A stretch of 19,392 nucleotides of DNA from JAAYCI01 sp964369525 (GCA_964369525.1 CAYJEW010000033.1:1-19392); one strand, 5' to 3'; shown: positions 1 to 7,319, counted from the first letter of the stretch. Program-made: numbers and translations. Notes: a model not told the origin generated them from the letters alone.

Positions 1-713
1 CCATGCCGCTGCATAATCGCCCGTATCTCGGCAGTGCTCTCACCGCCGTTTGCGTACTCCAGCATGTTTTGCACATGCGGCGAAAGCGCATCAAGGCTAC
101 CGCTTTCAATCGCCTTCACAGCCGCATCCACGTTTGGCCATAGCGGACTGCCCAGCTCATCAAAGCGCTTATATGCCAGCGGCGTGCTAACCCCGCCTCC
201 ATGCGGCATAACCACACAAAACCATCCATCGCTCAGCGCAGGTAGCGCCGAAAGCTCATCGCCTATGCCCTGCGCCCTTGCCGTACCGCCGCTCACGCAA
301 AACGGCACGTCGGCCCCAATGCTTGCACCTATGCGCTGCAGCTGCCGCACCGAAAGCCCAGCACCATACAGCTCATTTAACCCCACCAGCACCGCCGCGG
401 CGTCTGCACTGCCGCCCGCCATACCTGCCCGTGAGGGTATACGCTTATGTATAACAATATCCGCCCCTGCCAAAAGCCCTGTCTCGTAAAAAAAAGCGGC
501 GGCGGCTTTGGTGGCCGTATTTTTATCGTTTGCGGGTATTGGGCTTTTGGGTATGCGCAGCGAGTAGCCCATGCTTTTAGATATCTCCACCGTGTCGTAT
601 ATATCCACCGCCTGCATTATCATGTCCACAGTGTGGTAGCCGTTTTCCAAAAGGCCGCAAACCGCCAAAGCAAGGTTTAGCTTTGCCGGCGCTTTCACCA
701 CAACCCTAAGCAT
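1..713 (-). CDS. ispE: 4-diphosphocytidyl-2-C-methyl-D-erythritol kinase, C-terminus cut by window edge
   Basis: GHMP-family kinase of the MEP (non-mevalonate) isoprenoid pathway; it phosphorylates the 2-hydroxyl of CDP-methylerythritol using ATP, in the cytoplasm. The first 237 residues are visible and the frame is still open at base 1. The N-terminal KAPAKLNLAL motif supplies Lys11, the GHMP phosphate-binding loop is SRAGMAGGSADAAA at about residues 94-107, and GADVPF (133-138) carries the expected catalytic Asp135. The family is usually about 280-300 residues, so roughly 50 are missing beyond the edge. The ATG at 713 is preceded by a GGGGTGG-like ribosome binding site. It lies 24 nt downstream of the aminotransferase on the same strand, so it is probably the third gene of the lrp-aminotransferase-ispE transcript. 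That link looks positional rather than metabolic. Confidence 0.95.
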   Translation of the reverse strand, partial: MLRVVVKAPAKLNLALAVCGLLENGYHTVDMIMQAVDIYDTVEISKSMGYSLRIPKSPIPANDKNTATKAAAAFFYETGLLAGADIVIHKRIPSRAGMAGGSADAAAVLVGLNELYGAGLSVRQLQRIGASIGADVPFCVSGGTARAQGIGDELSALPALSDGWFCVVMPHGGGVSTPLAYKRFDELGSPLWPNVDAAVKAIESGSLDALSPHVQNMLEYANGGESTAEIRAIMQRH

Positions 714-737
714 ACAGCCACCCCACTTGAATTTTTA

Positions 738-1910
738 TCACCTACGCAGATTACGTATAAACTCGCCGGTGCGCTGCAAAGCTTCGTCCAGATGCTCCAG
801 TGAGTAGGCATAGCTTATGCGCACAAACCCGTCGCCCGCCTGCCCAAACGCACCTCCCGGCACCATAGCCACCTTTGCTTTGTGCAGCAGCTGCTCGCAA
901 AACTCCTCGCTACTAAGGCCTGTGCCTCGTACATCGGGAAACGCATAAAACGCACCCTGCGGCTCAAAGCAAGGTAGCCCCAGCTCGCCCAGCCTCTTTA
1001 GCAAAAACCTTCGGCGCATGTTGTACTCATTACGCATGTGCTCTACATCCCCGTCGCAGTCTCGCAGTGCCACCACAGCAGAAAACTGGCTGGTGGTGGG
1101 CGCGCACATAATGGCCGCTTGGTGTATGCGTGTCATCACATCTATAAGCTCGGCAGGCCCGCAGGCATACCCCAGCCGCCAGCCTGTCATGGCGTATGTT
1201 TTAGAAAACCCGTTTATCACCACCGTGCGCTGCGCCATACCGTCTAGCGAAGCAATGCTTACATGCGGTGTGCCGCCGTAGGTAAGCTCGGCGTAAATTT
1301 CGTCGCTAAGCACGGTAATGTTTGTGTCCTTAAGTACTTCGGCTATCTGCCGCAGGTCCTCTTCGCGCATTACAGCACCTGTGGGGTTACCAGGATATGG
1401 CAACACCAGTAGCTTTGTTTTGGGTGTTATTGCGGCCTTAAGCTGCTGTGCCGACAGCTTAAAGCCGTTTTCGGCACTAAGCGCTACAGGCACCGGCACG
1501 CCGCCGCACAGCGTTGCTATTGGGTGGTAGCACACAAAGCTTGGCTCGGGTATTATCACCTCGTCGCCCGGCGCTATAAGCGCACGCATGGCGGCGTCTA
1601 TGGCTTCGCTACCGCCCACAGTTACCAGCACCTGCTCTTTTGGGCTATACTGTAGCCCAAAGCGCCGCTGCATATAGCCGGCTATTGCTTCGCGTAGCTC
1701 CATAAGCCCCGAGTTAGAGGTGTAAAACGTGCGCCCACGCTCAAGGCTTTGAATACCTGCCTCGCGTATGCGCCAAGGGGTTTTAAAGTCCGGCTCGCCA
1801 ACCCCAAGCGTTATCACATCATCCATCTCAGCGGCAATATCAAAAAACTTTCGTATGCCCGACGGCCGCATGGCGGCAGCCGAGGGCGCTATAAGCTTTT
1901 CATAATTCAT
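738..1910 (-). CDS. PLP-dependent class I/II aminotransferase (aspartate/aromatic type)
   Basis: Fold-type I aminotransferase of 390 residues, the normal length for the aspartate/aromatic/PatA-like group. It transfers an amino group from an amino acid to a 2-oxo acid through pyridoxal phosphate. Landmarks: PGNPTG with Asn175 near the PLP ring, SDEIY with Asp203 (binds the pyridine nitrogen), SKTYAMTGWRLGY with the Schiff-base Lys237, and FVRISYA with the substrate-carboxylate Arg364. The ATG at 1910 has GGGGAG about 8 nt upstream. It begins 13 nt after the Lrp-type gene, so the two are almost certainly co-transcribed and the aminotransferase is a likely target of that regulator. The exact substrate (aspartate, aromatic or branched-chain amino acid) cannot be read from the motifs, so no gene symbol is given. 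Confidence 0.93.
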   Translation of the reverse strand: MNYEKLIAPSAAAMRPSGIRKFFDIAAEMDDVITLGVGEPDFKTPWRIREAGIQSLERGRTFYTSNSGLMELREAIAGYMQRRFGLQYSPKEQVLVTVGGSEAIDAAMRALIAPGDEVIIPEPSFVCYHPIATLCGGVPVPVALSAENGFKLSAQQLKAAITPKTKLLVLPYPGNPTGAVMREEDLRQIAEVLKDTNITVLSDEIYAELTYGGTPHVSIASLDGMAQRTVVINGFSKTYAMTGWRLGYACGPAELIDVMTRIHQAAIMCAPTTSQFSAVVALRDCDGDVEHMRNEYNMRRRFLLKRLGELGLPCFEPQGAFYAFPDVRGTGLSSEEFCEQLLHKAKVAMVPGGAFGQAGDGFVRISYAYSLEHLDEALQRTGEFIRNLRR

Positions 1911-1923
1911 AGCTTCTCCCCGT

Positions 1924-2400
1924 CTACAGCCCTATTTGGCGCTCATCTTTCTGAACGCTGCCGTACATAGCGCCGTCTTTTTTATAGGTGCGCAGCACAA
2001 AATGTGTTGCAGTAGAAAGTACGTTGTCCATAGGCGAAAGCCGCCGCGCCACAAAAAGCGCAACCTCCTGAAAGCTAGCTCCCGATATGGTAACAAGCAG
2101 GTCGTAGCCGCCGCTCATTAGTAGCACGCCTTCTACTTCGTCCAGCTGTGCAATAGCGTCTGCCAGCTCGTCAAACCCGCTTCCGCGGCTTGGCGACACA
2201 CGCACCTCTATCACAGCCTGCACACCGTTGCCGCCCACCCGCTCCCAGTCAATAAGCGTGCGGGTGCCGCGCACAACGCCGTTTTTCTTGTAGTCATCCA
2301 GCCGCTTTGCCACATCGTCGCAGCTTTCGTCCAGCATAGCCGCCACCTCTTCAAGGCTTAGCCTTGCGTTTGATTCAATAATTTTCAGCAGCTTATCCAT
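1924..2400 (-). CDS. Lrp/AsnC-family transcriptional regulator
   Basis: Regulator of 158 residues. The N-terminal 45 or so residues form a winged helix-turn-helix (DKLLKIIESNARLSLEEVAA, ending at a KKNGVVRG wing). Residues about 60-140 form the RAM/ACT-like effector domain (VQAVIEVRVSP, then VEGVLLMSGGYDLLVTISG). Members form dimers to octamers and sense amino acids. I chose the ATG at 2400 rather than an in-frame one 21 nt upstream because GGGAG sits about 5 nt before it and the shorter start gives the family's usual MDKLLKIIE-type N-terminus. It heads the aminotransferase-ispE operon, which suggests it controls amino-acid turnover through that aminotransferase and probably itself. Family is clear; effector and targets are inference. 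Confidence 0.93.
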   Translation of the reverse strand: MDKLLKIIESNARLSLEEVAAMLDESCDDVAKRLDDYKKNGVVRGTRTLIDWERVGGNGVQAVIEVRVSPSRGSGFDELADAIAQLDEVEGVLLMSGGYDLLVTISGASFQEVALFVARRLSPMDNVLSTATHFVLRTYKKDGAMYGSVQKDERQIGL

Positions 2401-2439
2401 TGTTCTCCCTTTCTGACCCAAACAATATAATCCACCCTC

Positions 2440-2468
2440 GCCTACCGCAGGTAACTTAAGCGGTAGGC
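2440..2468. repeat. 9-bp perfect inverted repeat upstream of the Lrp-type gene
   Basis: GCCTACCGC (2440-2448) and GCGGTAGGC (2460-2468) are perfect complements around an 11-nt AT-rich centre. The dyad lies about 40 nt before the regulator's ATG, inside its 5' leader. On the plus strand it is followed by TTTATT and resembles a weak terminator. On the minus (transcribed) strand no U-run follows, so a protein-binding dyad or leader hairpin is more likely than a terminator. Confidence 0.6.
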
Positions 2469-2500
2469 TTTATTGTGCCTGCTCGCCTGCCTTGCCTGCC

Positions 2501-2584
2501 GCCAAAAGCTTTAAACGAAAAGGTACTCCGCAGTACTGCTTTGTGCCTTACCTTCCGCGCCTGCTCTGCGCTAAAGCTTTTGGC
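2501..2584. repeat. Large inverted repeat (13-bp arms) in the lrp leader
   Basis: GCCAAAAGCTTTA (2501-2513) and TAAAGCTTTTGGC (2572-2584) are exact reverse complements 58 nt apart. Nested inside are AAGGTA (2520-2525) with TACCTT (2549-2554) and the 10-bp palindrome GCAGTACTGC (2530-2539). Three GCCTGC copies lie just to the left (about 2477-2500). The block is part of the presumed 240-nt leader of the regulator operon. It could be a leader RNA structure or a small palindromic repeat element. Confidence 0.6.
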
Positions 2585-2647
2585 TAAACAAAAAAACAAG
2601 CCTTGGGTTTATATGCCTAGGGCCATACAATCTCCGTTATTTTTTCC

Positions 2648-2676
2648 ATTATACTTAAATATACGCCCAAAGTAAA
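2648..2676 (-). promoter_or_regulatory. Sigma-A-type promoter of the lrp-aminotransferase-ispE operon
   Basis: Reading the minus strand, TTTACT (2676-2671) and a perfect TATAAT (2653-2648) are separated by 17 nt. Transcription would start near 2641 and leave a leader of about 240 nt before the regulator's ATG at 2400. The -35 box matches TTGACA at 4 of 6 positions. Confidence 0.6.
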
Positions 2677-2713
2677 TGTTGCATCACTTTTGGTGGTAAA
2701 AACGTGTTTTTTT

Positions 2714-2722
2714 TGCTATACT
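2714..2722 (+). promoter_or_regulatory. Extended -10 promoter of the ACT-domain gene
   Basis: TGCTATACT at 2714-2722 is an extended -10 (TGn plus TATACT). No good -35 lies at the right distance, which is common for extended -10 promoters. It is about 39 nt from the ATG at 2761 and is divergent from the lrp promoter. Confidence 0.5.
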
Positions 2723-2760
2723 ATGGTATGTATACTTAGCATTTTTTAGGAGGATATGTT

Positions 2761-3030
2761 ATGCAGGCTGTTATTACCGTTGTAGGACAAGACAAGGTAG
2801 GTATTCTTGCCAAAATAAGCACCATATGCGCCGAGGCCGGCGCCAATATTGAAGAGGTTACGCAGTCTATTTTGCAAAACACCTTTGCCATGATTATGCT
2901 GGTAAGCCTGCCGGAAGACGGCATGCCGCTACAGCAGCTTTCAGAGCTTTTACAACAGGGCGGCACCTCGCTTGGCGTTAACGTTACCGTTACCCGCCAA
3001 GATACATTTGATGCCATGCATAGGATTTAA
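2761..3030 (+). CDS. ACT-domain protein, UPF0237 family
   Basis: Single ACT domain filling all 89 residues. The first beta-alpha unit (AVITVVGQDKVGILAKIS) has the typical GxDKxGI loop where ACT domains bind small ligands, usually amino acids; the second strand (AMIMLVSLPE) and the C-terminal TVTRQDTFDAMHRI fit the UPF0237 group related to the glycine-cleavage repressor ACT modules. It has no DNA-binding or catalytic domain, so a sensory or allosteric role is likely. AGGAGG at 2748-2753 lies 7 nt before the ATG. The UPF0210/DUF711 gene starts 11 nt after its stop. This pair is recurrent in bacteria, and UPF0237 is generally regarded as the partner of UPF0210. The biochemical role is unknown. 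Confidence 0.93.
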   Translation: MQAVITVVGQDKVGILAKISTICAEAGANIEEVTQSILQNTFAMIMLVSLPEDGMPLQQLSELLQQGGTSLGVNVTVTRQDTFDAMHRI

Positions 3031-3041
3031 GGGGTATTTAT

Positions 3042-4403
3042 ATGATAAACACAAAAGATATTCTTGAAACCATAGGCATGATTGCCGACGAAAACCTAGA
3101 CGTGCGCACCGTAACAATGGGCATAAACCTGCTAGACTGCGCCGACACTAGCGGCGAGGCCGCTTGCCGTAAAATATACGAAAAAATAGTACAGCGTGCA
3201 GGTAATCTTGTGGCTGTGTGCGAGGGCATTAGCACCGAGTACGGTGTGCCTATTGTAAACAAGCGCATTGCCGTAACGCCTATTGCCATGCTACTGGCCG
3301 CCTGCAAAAACGCAGACCCGGTAATGTTTGCCAAAACGCTGGACAAGGCAGCAGACGCCGTAGGCGTAAACTTTATTGGCGGCTACTCTGCGCTGGTACA
3401 CAAAGGCTTTTCGGCTGGCGACGAGCGGCTTATAAACTCGCTGCCGCAGGCCCTTGCCGAAACACAATCGGTGTGCTCCTCCATAAACGTGGGCAGCACA
3501 AAAAGCGGCATAAACATGGACGCCGTGGCTATGATGGGCCCTGTTATACACAAGGCCGCGCAGCTTACCGCACACAACAACTGCATTGGCGCGGCAAAGC
3601 TTGTGGTGTTCTGCAACGCCCCCGAAGACAACCCGTTTATGGCGGGTGCATTCCATGGCCCCGGCGAGGGCGACTGCGTTATAAACGTAGGTGTTTCCGG
3701 CCCTGGCGCTGTGCGTAGCGCATTGCAAAAATACGGCCAAGGGCTAGACTTTGGCGGCGTGGCCGAGGTTGTAAAACGAACAGCATTTAAAATAACCCGC
3801 ATGGGCCAGCTTGTGGGCGAGGTTGCCAGCCGCAGGCTTGGCGTGCCGTTTGGCATTGTAGACCTATCGCTTGCCCCCACCCCAGCCATTGGCGACAGCG
3901 TTGCCTCGGTTTTAGAAGAGATGGGCCTTGAGTGTGTTGGCGGCTGGGGCACCACAGCGGCGCTTGCGCTTTTAAACGACGCTGTTAAAAACGGCGGTGT
4001 TATGGCCTCGGGCGCTGTTGGCGGGCTTTCGGGCGCATTTATTCCGGTAAGCGAAGACGCAGGCATGATATCCGCCGCCGAGCGCGGCATACTTACCCTG
4101 CCAAAGCTGGAAGCAATGACGGCGGTGTGTAGCGTTGGGCTAGACATGATTATTGTGCCGGGCGCCACCCCTCCCGAAGTGCTTAGCGCTATGATAGCAG
4201 ACCAAGCCGCCATAGGAATGATAAACAGTAAAACAACCGCTGTGCGCGTTATTCCTGCCATTGGCAAGCAGGTGGGCGAGCGGCTGGAGTTTGGCGGCCT
4301 GCTTGGCTACGGGCCTGTTATGCCAATAAATACCTCCAGCCCCGCAGCCTTTATTGCACGCGGCGGCCGCATTCCCGCACCCATTCAAGCGCTGCGCAAC
4401 TAA
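3042..4403 (+). CDS. UPF0210 / DUF711 ('PFL family') protein of unknown function
   Basis: Protein of 453 residues, the full family length, with no signal peptide or membrane segment. It is glycine-rich, with a GGWGTTAALALLNDA stretch in the middle, GAVGGLSGAFIPVSEDAGM after it, and a strongly conserved C-terminal tail containing GGLLGYGPVMPIN and FIARGGRIPAPI (437-448). The 'PFL family' database name reflects resemblance to the pyruvate formate-lyase fold. I see no glycyl-radical motif (RVxGY) and no adjacent activase, so this is not a working pyruvate formate-lyase. AAGGGG lies 7 nt before the ATG. It is probably translated from one message with the ACT protein, which may regulate it in response to an amino acid (inference). 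Confidence 0.92.
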   Translation: MINTKDILETIGMIADENLDVRTVTMGINLLDCADTSGEAACRKIYEKIVQRAGNLVAVCEGISTEYGVPIVNKRIAVTPIAMLLAACKNADPVMFAKTLDKAADAVGVNFIGGYSALVHKGFSAGDERLINSLPQALAETQSVCSSINVGSTKSGINMDAVAMMGPVIHKAAQLTAHNNCIGAAKLVVFCNAPEDNPFMAGAFHGPGEGDCVINVGVSGPGAVRSALQKYGQGLDFGGVAEVVKRTAFKITRMGQLVGEVASRRLGVPFGIVDLSLAPTPAIGDSVASVLEEMGLECVGGWGTTAALALLNDAVKNGGVMASGAVGGLSGAFIPVSEDAGMISAAERGILTLPKLEAMTAVCSVGLDMIIVPGATPPEVLSAMIADQAAIGMINSKTTAVRVIPAIGKQVGERLEFGGLLGYGPVMPINTSSPAAFIARGGRIPAPIQALRN

Positions 4404-4416
4404 CCCAAAAACTAAA

Positions 4417-4442
4417 AAAGCTTTGGCTTTCGCCAAAGCTTT
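4417..4442 (-). terminator. Hairpin terminator between the convergent DUF711 and ackA genes
   Basis: AAAGCTTTGGC (4417-4427), a TTTC loop and GCCAAAGCTTT (4432-4442) form a perfect 11-bp stem. Read on the minus strand the stem runs into TTTTTTAGTTTTT, a good U-tract, so it works best for ackA transcription. On the plus strand the tail is AAAGTTACATTTTTATTTT, which is weaker, although it begins only 13 nt after the DUF711 stop. Confidence 0.75.
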
Positions 4443-4480
4443 AAAGTTACATTTTTATTTTAAAATATCGAAATATCTAT

Positions 4481-4590
4481 CGGTAAAACTTGCGCTGAAT
4501 TTTGCCGACACTTACGCCAAAATCAGCAAGACTTACGCCAAATATCGCTAAATCCTGCGCCAAATATCGGCAAAACTTATTTTAAACTCC
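4481..4590. repeat. Five degenerate tandem repeats of about 22 bp
   Basis: Units at about 4481-4503, 4504-4525, 4526-4546, 4547-4568 and 4569-4590 share the pattern G-C-(2-4 nt)-A-ACTTACGCCAAAATC; the middle units have ACTTACGCCAAAATC, ACTTACGCCAAATATC and CCTGCGCCAAATATC. There are no spacers between units. The last unit runs over the ackA stop codon (4577-4579), so it overlaps the coding end. No known repeat class is recognised. Confidence 0.6.
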
Positions 4591-5788
4591 GCTTACCTAC
4601 AAGCAAAAGCGTATCGCGCGCAATAAGCAGCTCTTCGTTTGTGGGCACAACAAGGCAGCGCACCTTTGCGCCGTCGGCCGATATATCCCGCACTTCGCCC
4701 GAACGAATTTGGTTTTTCTCCAGGTTTAGCTCAATGCCCAGTGCGTCCATCTCGGCACACACGTCGCGGCGCACCTCGGCACTGTTTTCACCAATGCCAC
4801 CTGTAAACACAATGGCGTCTGCGCCGTTCATGGCCGCCATGTATGCGCCAATGTACTTTTTAATCTGGTAGCAAAGCACGTCGTGCGATATTTTTGCACG
4901 TGCATCGCCTTTTGCCATGGCTTCGCATATGTCGCGGTTGTCACTAAGGCCGCCCGTAAGCCCAAACAGCCCGCTGTTTTTATTCAGCTCTTTGTCTACT
5001 TCGGCGGCGCTCATATTTAGCTTTTGTTGCAGGAATATTACAACCCCTGGGTCTAAATCGCCGGGGCGTGTTCCCATAGGGATACCACTAAGCGGCGTGA
5101 GACCCATGGTTGTGTCCACACTTTCGCCACACTGCACAGCCGCAATGGACGAGCCGTTGCCCAAATGGCAGGTGATTATCTTAAGCTGCTCTGCCGGTTT
5201 TTGTAAAAACTCAGCAGCGCTTGCTGTTACAAACCTGTGAGATGTACCATGGAAGCCGTAGCGGCGCAGGGCATGTTGCTCGTAGTATTCGTAGCGCACG
5301 CCGTAAAGATATGCTTTTGGCGGCATGCTTTGGTGGAACGATGTGTCAAACACTGCCACCATCGGCACATCCTCACCCAGCACATCTCGTGCGCTGCCAA
5401 TGGCCTGTAGCTGTGGCGGGTTGTGTAGCGGCGCCAACGACGATACCTGCTGCATTGCCTGCACAAGCGGCTGGGTAATAACAGCACTTTCGGTAAACAT
5501 CTCGCCGCCGTGGGTTACCCTATGGCCCACAGCGTCAATCTCGGCAGGGCTGGAAAGCGCGGCATTTTCGCCCTCGCATATAAGCCTTAGCATCTGAGCA
5601 AATGCGTCGCCGTGGGTTTGCATTGCAACCTCTACCACCTGTTTTTGCCCGTTTATCTCGTGGTTCACTCGGCCGCCCTCTATGCCAATGCGCTCACAAA
5701 GGCCTTTGCACATCACATTCTCGCCACTCATATCAATAAGCTGGTACTTCAGCGACGACGAACCTGCGTTAATTACTAATATTTTCAA
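4577..5788 (-). CDS. ackA: Acetate kinase
   Basis: Catalyses acetyl phosphate + ADP = acetate + ATP, the ATP-yielding step of acetate fermentation with phosphotransacetylase, in the cytoplasm. The 403-residue length is typical. Family residues are all in place by comparison with the Methanosarcina enzyme: Asn7 in VINAGSSS, Arg90 in GHRVTHGG, Asp148 in VFDTSFHQ, His180 in RYGFHGTSH, Arg241 in PMGTRPGDLDPGV and Glu385 in TNEE; the GNGSS and FTGGIGEN nucleotide-binding loops are also present. The start is a TTG at 5788: no ATG lies nearby, the frame from it begins with the family MKILVINAG sequence, and AAGGGGG lies about 9 nt upstream. No pta gene is in the window. A near-consensus promoter lies upstream and a terminator downstream, so it is probably monocistronic. 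Confidence 0.97.
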   Translation of the reverse strand: MKILVINAGSSSLKYQLIDMSGENVMCKGLCERIGIEGGRVNHEINGQKQVVEVAMQTHGDAFAQMLRLICEGENAALSSPAEIDAVGHRVTHGGEMFTESAVITQPLVQAMQQVSSLAPLHNPPQLQAIGSARDVLGEDVPMVAVFDTSFHQSMPPKAYLYGVRYEYYEQHALRRYGFHGTSHRFVTASAAEFLQKPAEQLKIITCHLGNGSSIAAVQCGESVDTTMGLTPLSGIPMGTRPGDLDPGVVIFLQQKLNMSAAEVDKELNKNSGLFGLTGGLSDNRDICEAMAKGDARAKISHDVLCYQIKKYIGAYMAAMNGADAIVFTGGIGENSAEVRRDVCAEMDALGIELNLEKNQIRSGEVRDISADGAKVRCLVVPTNEELLIARDTLLLVGKRSLK

Positions 5789-5832
5789 AACGACAAATCC
5801 CCCTTAGGTGTTAACTTTTGTTTTGCACGGTT

Positions 5833-5861
5833 ATTATACCTTATGGCACATACGGTTTCAA
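5833..5861 (-). promoter_or_regulatory. Near-consensus promoter of ackA
   Basis: On the minus strand TTGAAA (5861-5856) and TATAAT (5838-5833) are separated by exactly 17 nt; only the fifth base of the -35 box departs from TTGACA. Start would be near 5826, giving a leader of about 38 nt before the TTG start. This suggests strong constitutive expression. Confidence 0.75.
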
Positions 5862-5951
5862 GCATACCCGCATCTTTTAATGCTGTAAGAAAATTTTAAT
5901 CTCATCTATGCCAATTTTATTATACTTAAATTGCCTAAAGGAGGCTGTGCC

Positions 5952-7319
5952 ATGCAGCAGATGCAACCCCACGACGCATATACGCTAAGCACACCCAGCC
6001 CCTCACCTCCAAAACGGCTGGAAAAACACCCGCCGGTGGCCGGTATTGTGGCCGAGTATAACCCATTTCACAATGGACACGAATGGATGATATCCCAGCT
6101 ACGGCGAGGCGGGGTGCACACCGTTGTGTGCGTAATGAGCGGCGCATTTGTTCAGCGTGCCGAGCCCGCCTTGCTGCCCACCCACATTCGCGCCCGTGCC
6201 GCACTTGCAGGCGGGGCCGACCTTGTACTGCGCCTACCTGTTTCGTGGGCGCTGTCTTCGGCCGAGGGCTTTGCCCAAGGTGCGGTAGGCCTACTGGCGG
6301 CGCTTGGCTGTGTAGACATGCTTGCCTTTGGCGCAGAGCTTGCCAATGTAGAGCAGCTGCAGCTTGTGGCCTCTACGCTTTTGCAAGGCGAATTTTCGGC
6401 ACTACTAAAACAGCAGCTTGCCACGGGTGTATCATTTGCCACGGCCCGTGCCGCCGCCGCCGACAAGCTGGTGCACGGCGCAGGCGAGGTTATGTTTGAG
6501 CCAAACAACATTTTAGCTATTGAATATATAAAAGCACTGCAAAGCGCCGTGCCCGACGCACTGCGTGCCGCCATGCCAAGCGAGGTACGCGAGCGGGTAA
6601 TATACGACCTTTTTGGCCAAAGCAACGATATGGACAAGCTGTTTATGCTTCCGGTGCCGCTGGCGCTTCCCCGCATAGGCGCCTCTCACGACGGCGAGCC
6701 GAAAGACGGCTACGCCTCTGCCAGCTGGCTGCGCCGCCTTGTGCATCAAAGCGGTATGCCCGCACTGCAAAGCTGGGTGCCGAGCACATGCTATTCCATC
6801 TACGAGCAGGCGGCGCAGCAGGGTGCTGTGCTGTCGCCCTCGCGCTACGAGGTTGCGCTGCTAAGCCGCTTAAAAAACATGACATCGGCCGACATTGGCC
6901 GCCACCCCGGCGCAGGTGAAGGCCTTCAAACAAGGCTTGCCGGTGCCGCAAAACAAGCCACCGGCCTAGATGAAATGTATTCCCTTGCCAAAACAAAACG
7001 CTTTGCCCACTCACGCGTGCGCCGCCTTGCACTTTCGGCATTTTTAGCGCTGCCGCAAAACCCACCTGTACTGCCGCCGTTTGCACATGTGTTGGCAGCC
7101 AACAGCCGTGGCCTTGCACTACTGCGTCGTATGAAAGGGCTGTCACTGTTGCCGGTGTCCACCTCGCTTGCAAAGCTTGCGGCTATAAACCCCGCCGCAG
7201 GCGAGTGCGCTCAGCTGGAGTCTACCGCAGAAGACCTGCACTCCATGTGGCTACAAACGCCGCAGGGCGGCGGCGGTGCGTTTTCACGTCCGGCACATAT
7301 GCAAATTCCAAAACACTAA
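5952..7319 (+). CDS. tmcAL: tRNA(Met) cytidine acetate ligase (TmcAL)
   Basis: Makes N4-acetylcytidine at wobble position C34 of elongator tRNA(Met); it uses ATP and free acetate through an acetyl-adenylate rather than acetyl-CoA, as shown for Bacillus subtilis YlbM. The sequence has the nucleotidyltransferase signature GIVAEYNPFHNGH (31-43) with the HxGH motif at 40-43, GADLVLRLPVSWALSSAEGFAQGAV (about 88-112) and FEPNNILAIEYIKAL, all diagnostic of the family. The ATG at 5952 is chosen over a TTG 21 nt upstream because AAAGGAGG (5937-5944) sits 7 nt before the ATG. This gives 455 residues with an N-terminal extension of about 27, rich in Pro and Ser, relative to the B. subtilis start. It is divergent from ackA, whose product is acetate. 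I see no clear terminator downstream. Confidence 0.93.
   Translation: MQQMQPHDAYTLSTPSPSPPKRLEKHPPVAGIVAEYNPFHNGHEWMISQLRRGGVHTVVCVMSGAFVQRAEPALLPTHIRARAALAGGADLVLRLPVSWALSSAEGFAQGAVGLLAALGCVDMLAFGAELANVEQLQLVASTLLQGEFSALLKQQLATGVSFATARAAAADKLVHGAGEVMFEPNNILAIEYIKALQSAVPDALRAAMPSEVRERVIYDLFGQSNDMDKLFMLPVPLALPRIGASHDGEPKDGYASASWLRRLVHQSGMPALQSWVPSTCYSIYEQAAQQGAVLSPSRYEVALLSRLKNMTSADIGRHPGAGEGLQTRLAGAAKQATGLDEMYSLAKTKRFAHSRVRRLALSAFLALPQNPPVLPPFAHVLAANSRGLALLRRMKGLSLLPVSTSLAKLAAINPAAGECAQLESTAEDLHSMWLQTPQGGGGAFSRPAHMQIPKH

Noticed and set aside
34..489. Plus-strand open frame of about 150 codons
   Set aside because: It is antisense to ispE, whose minus-strand frame has clear GHMP-kinase motifs; the plus-strand protein is low-complexity Ser/Ala/Pro and has no ribosome binding site.
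2401..2640. T-box riboswitch in the lrp leader, prompted by AGGGTGG on the minus strand near 2428-2438
   Set aside because: The conserved T-box continuation (nACCGCG) is missing; ATTATA follows instead. No specifier loop or antiterminator/terminator pair could be laid out.
3383..4267. Long minus-strand frame of nearly 300 codons opposite the DUF711 gene
   Set aside because: A shadow frame of a G+C-skewed gene: no family motifs, no ribosome binding site, and the plus-strand gene is well supported.
3042..4403. Pyruvate formate-lyase, suggested by the 'PFL family' name
   Set aside because: No glycyl-radical motif, no active-site Cys-Cys pair and no activating enzyme nearby; length and C-terminal motifs match UPF0210 instead.
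4481..4590. CRISPR array
   Set aside because: Units of about 22 bp are directly adjacent, degenerate and without unique spacers, and no cas gene is near.
5895..5926. Promoter for tmcAL (TATACT at 5921-5926)
   Set aside because: The -10 is reasonable, but no -35 or extended -10 element is present, so I do not list it as a supported feature.
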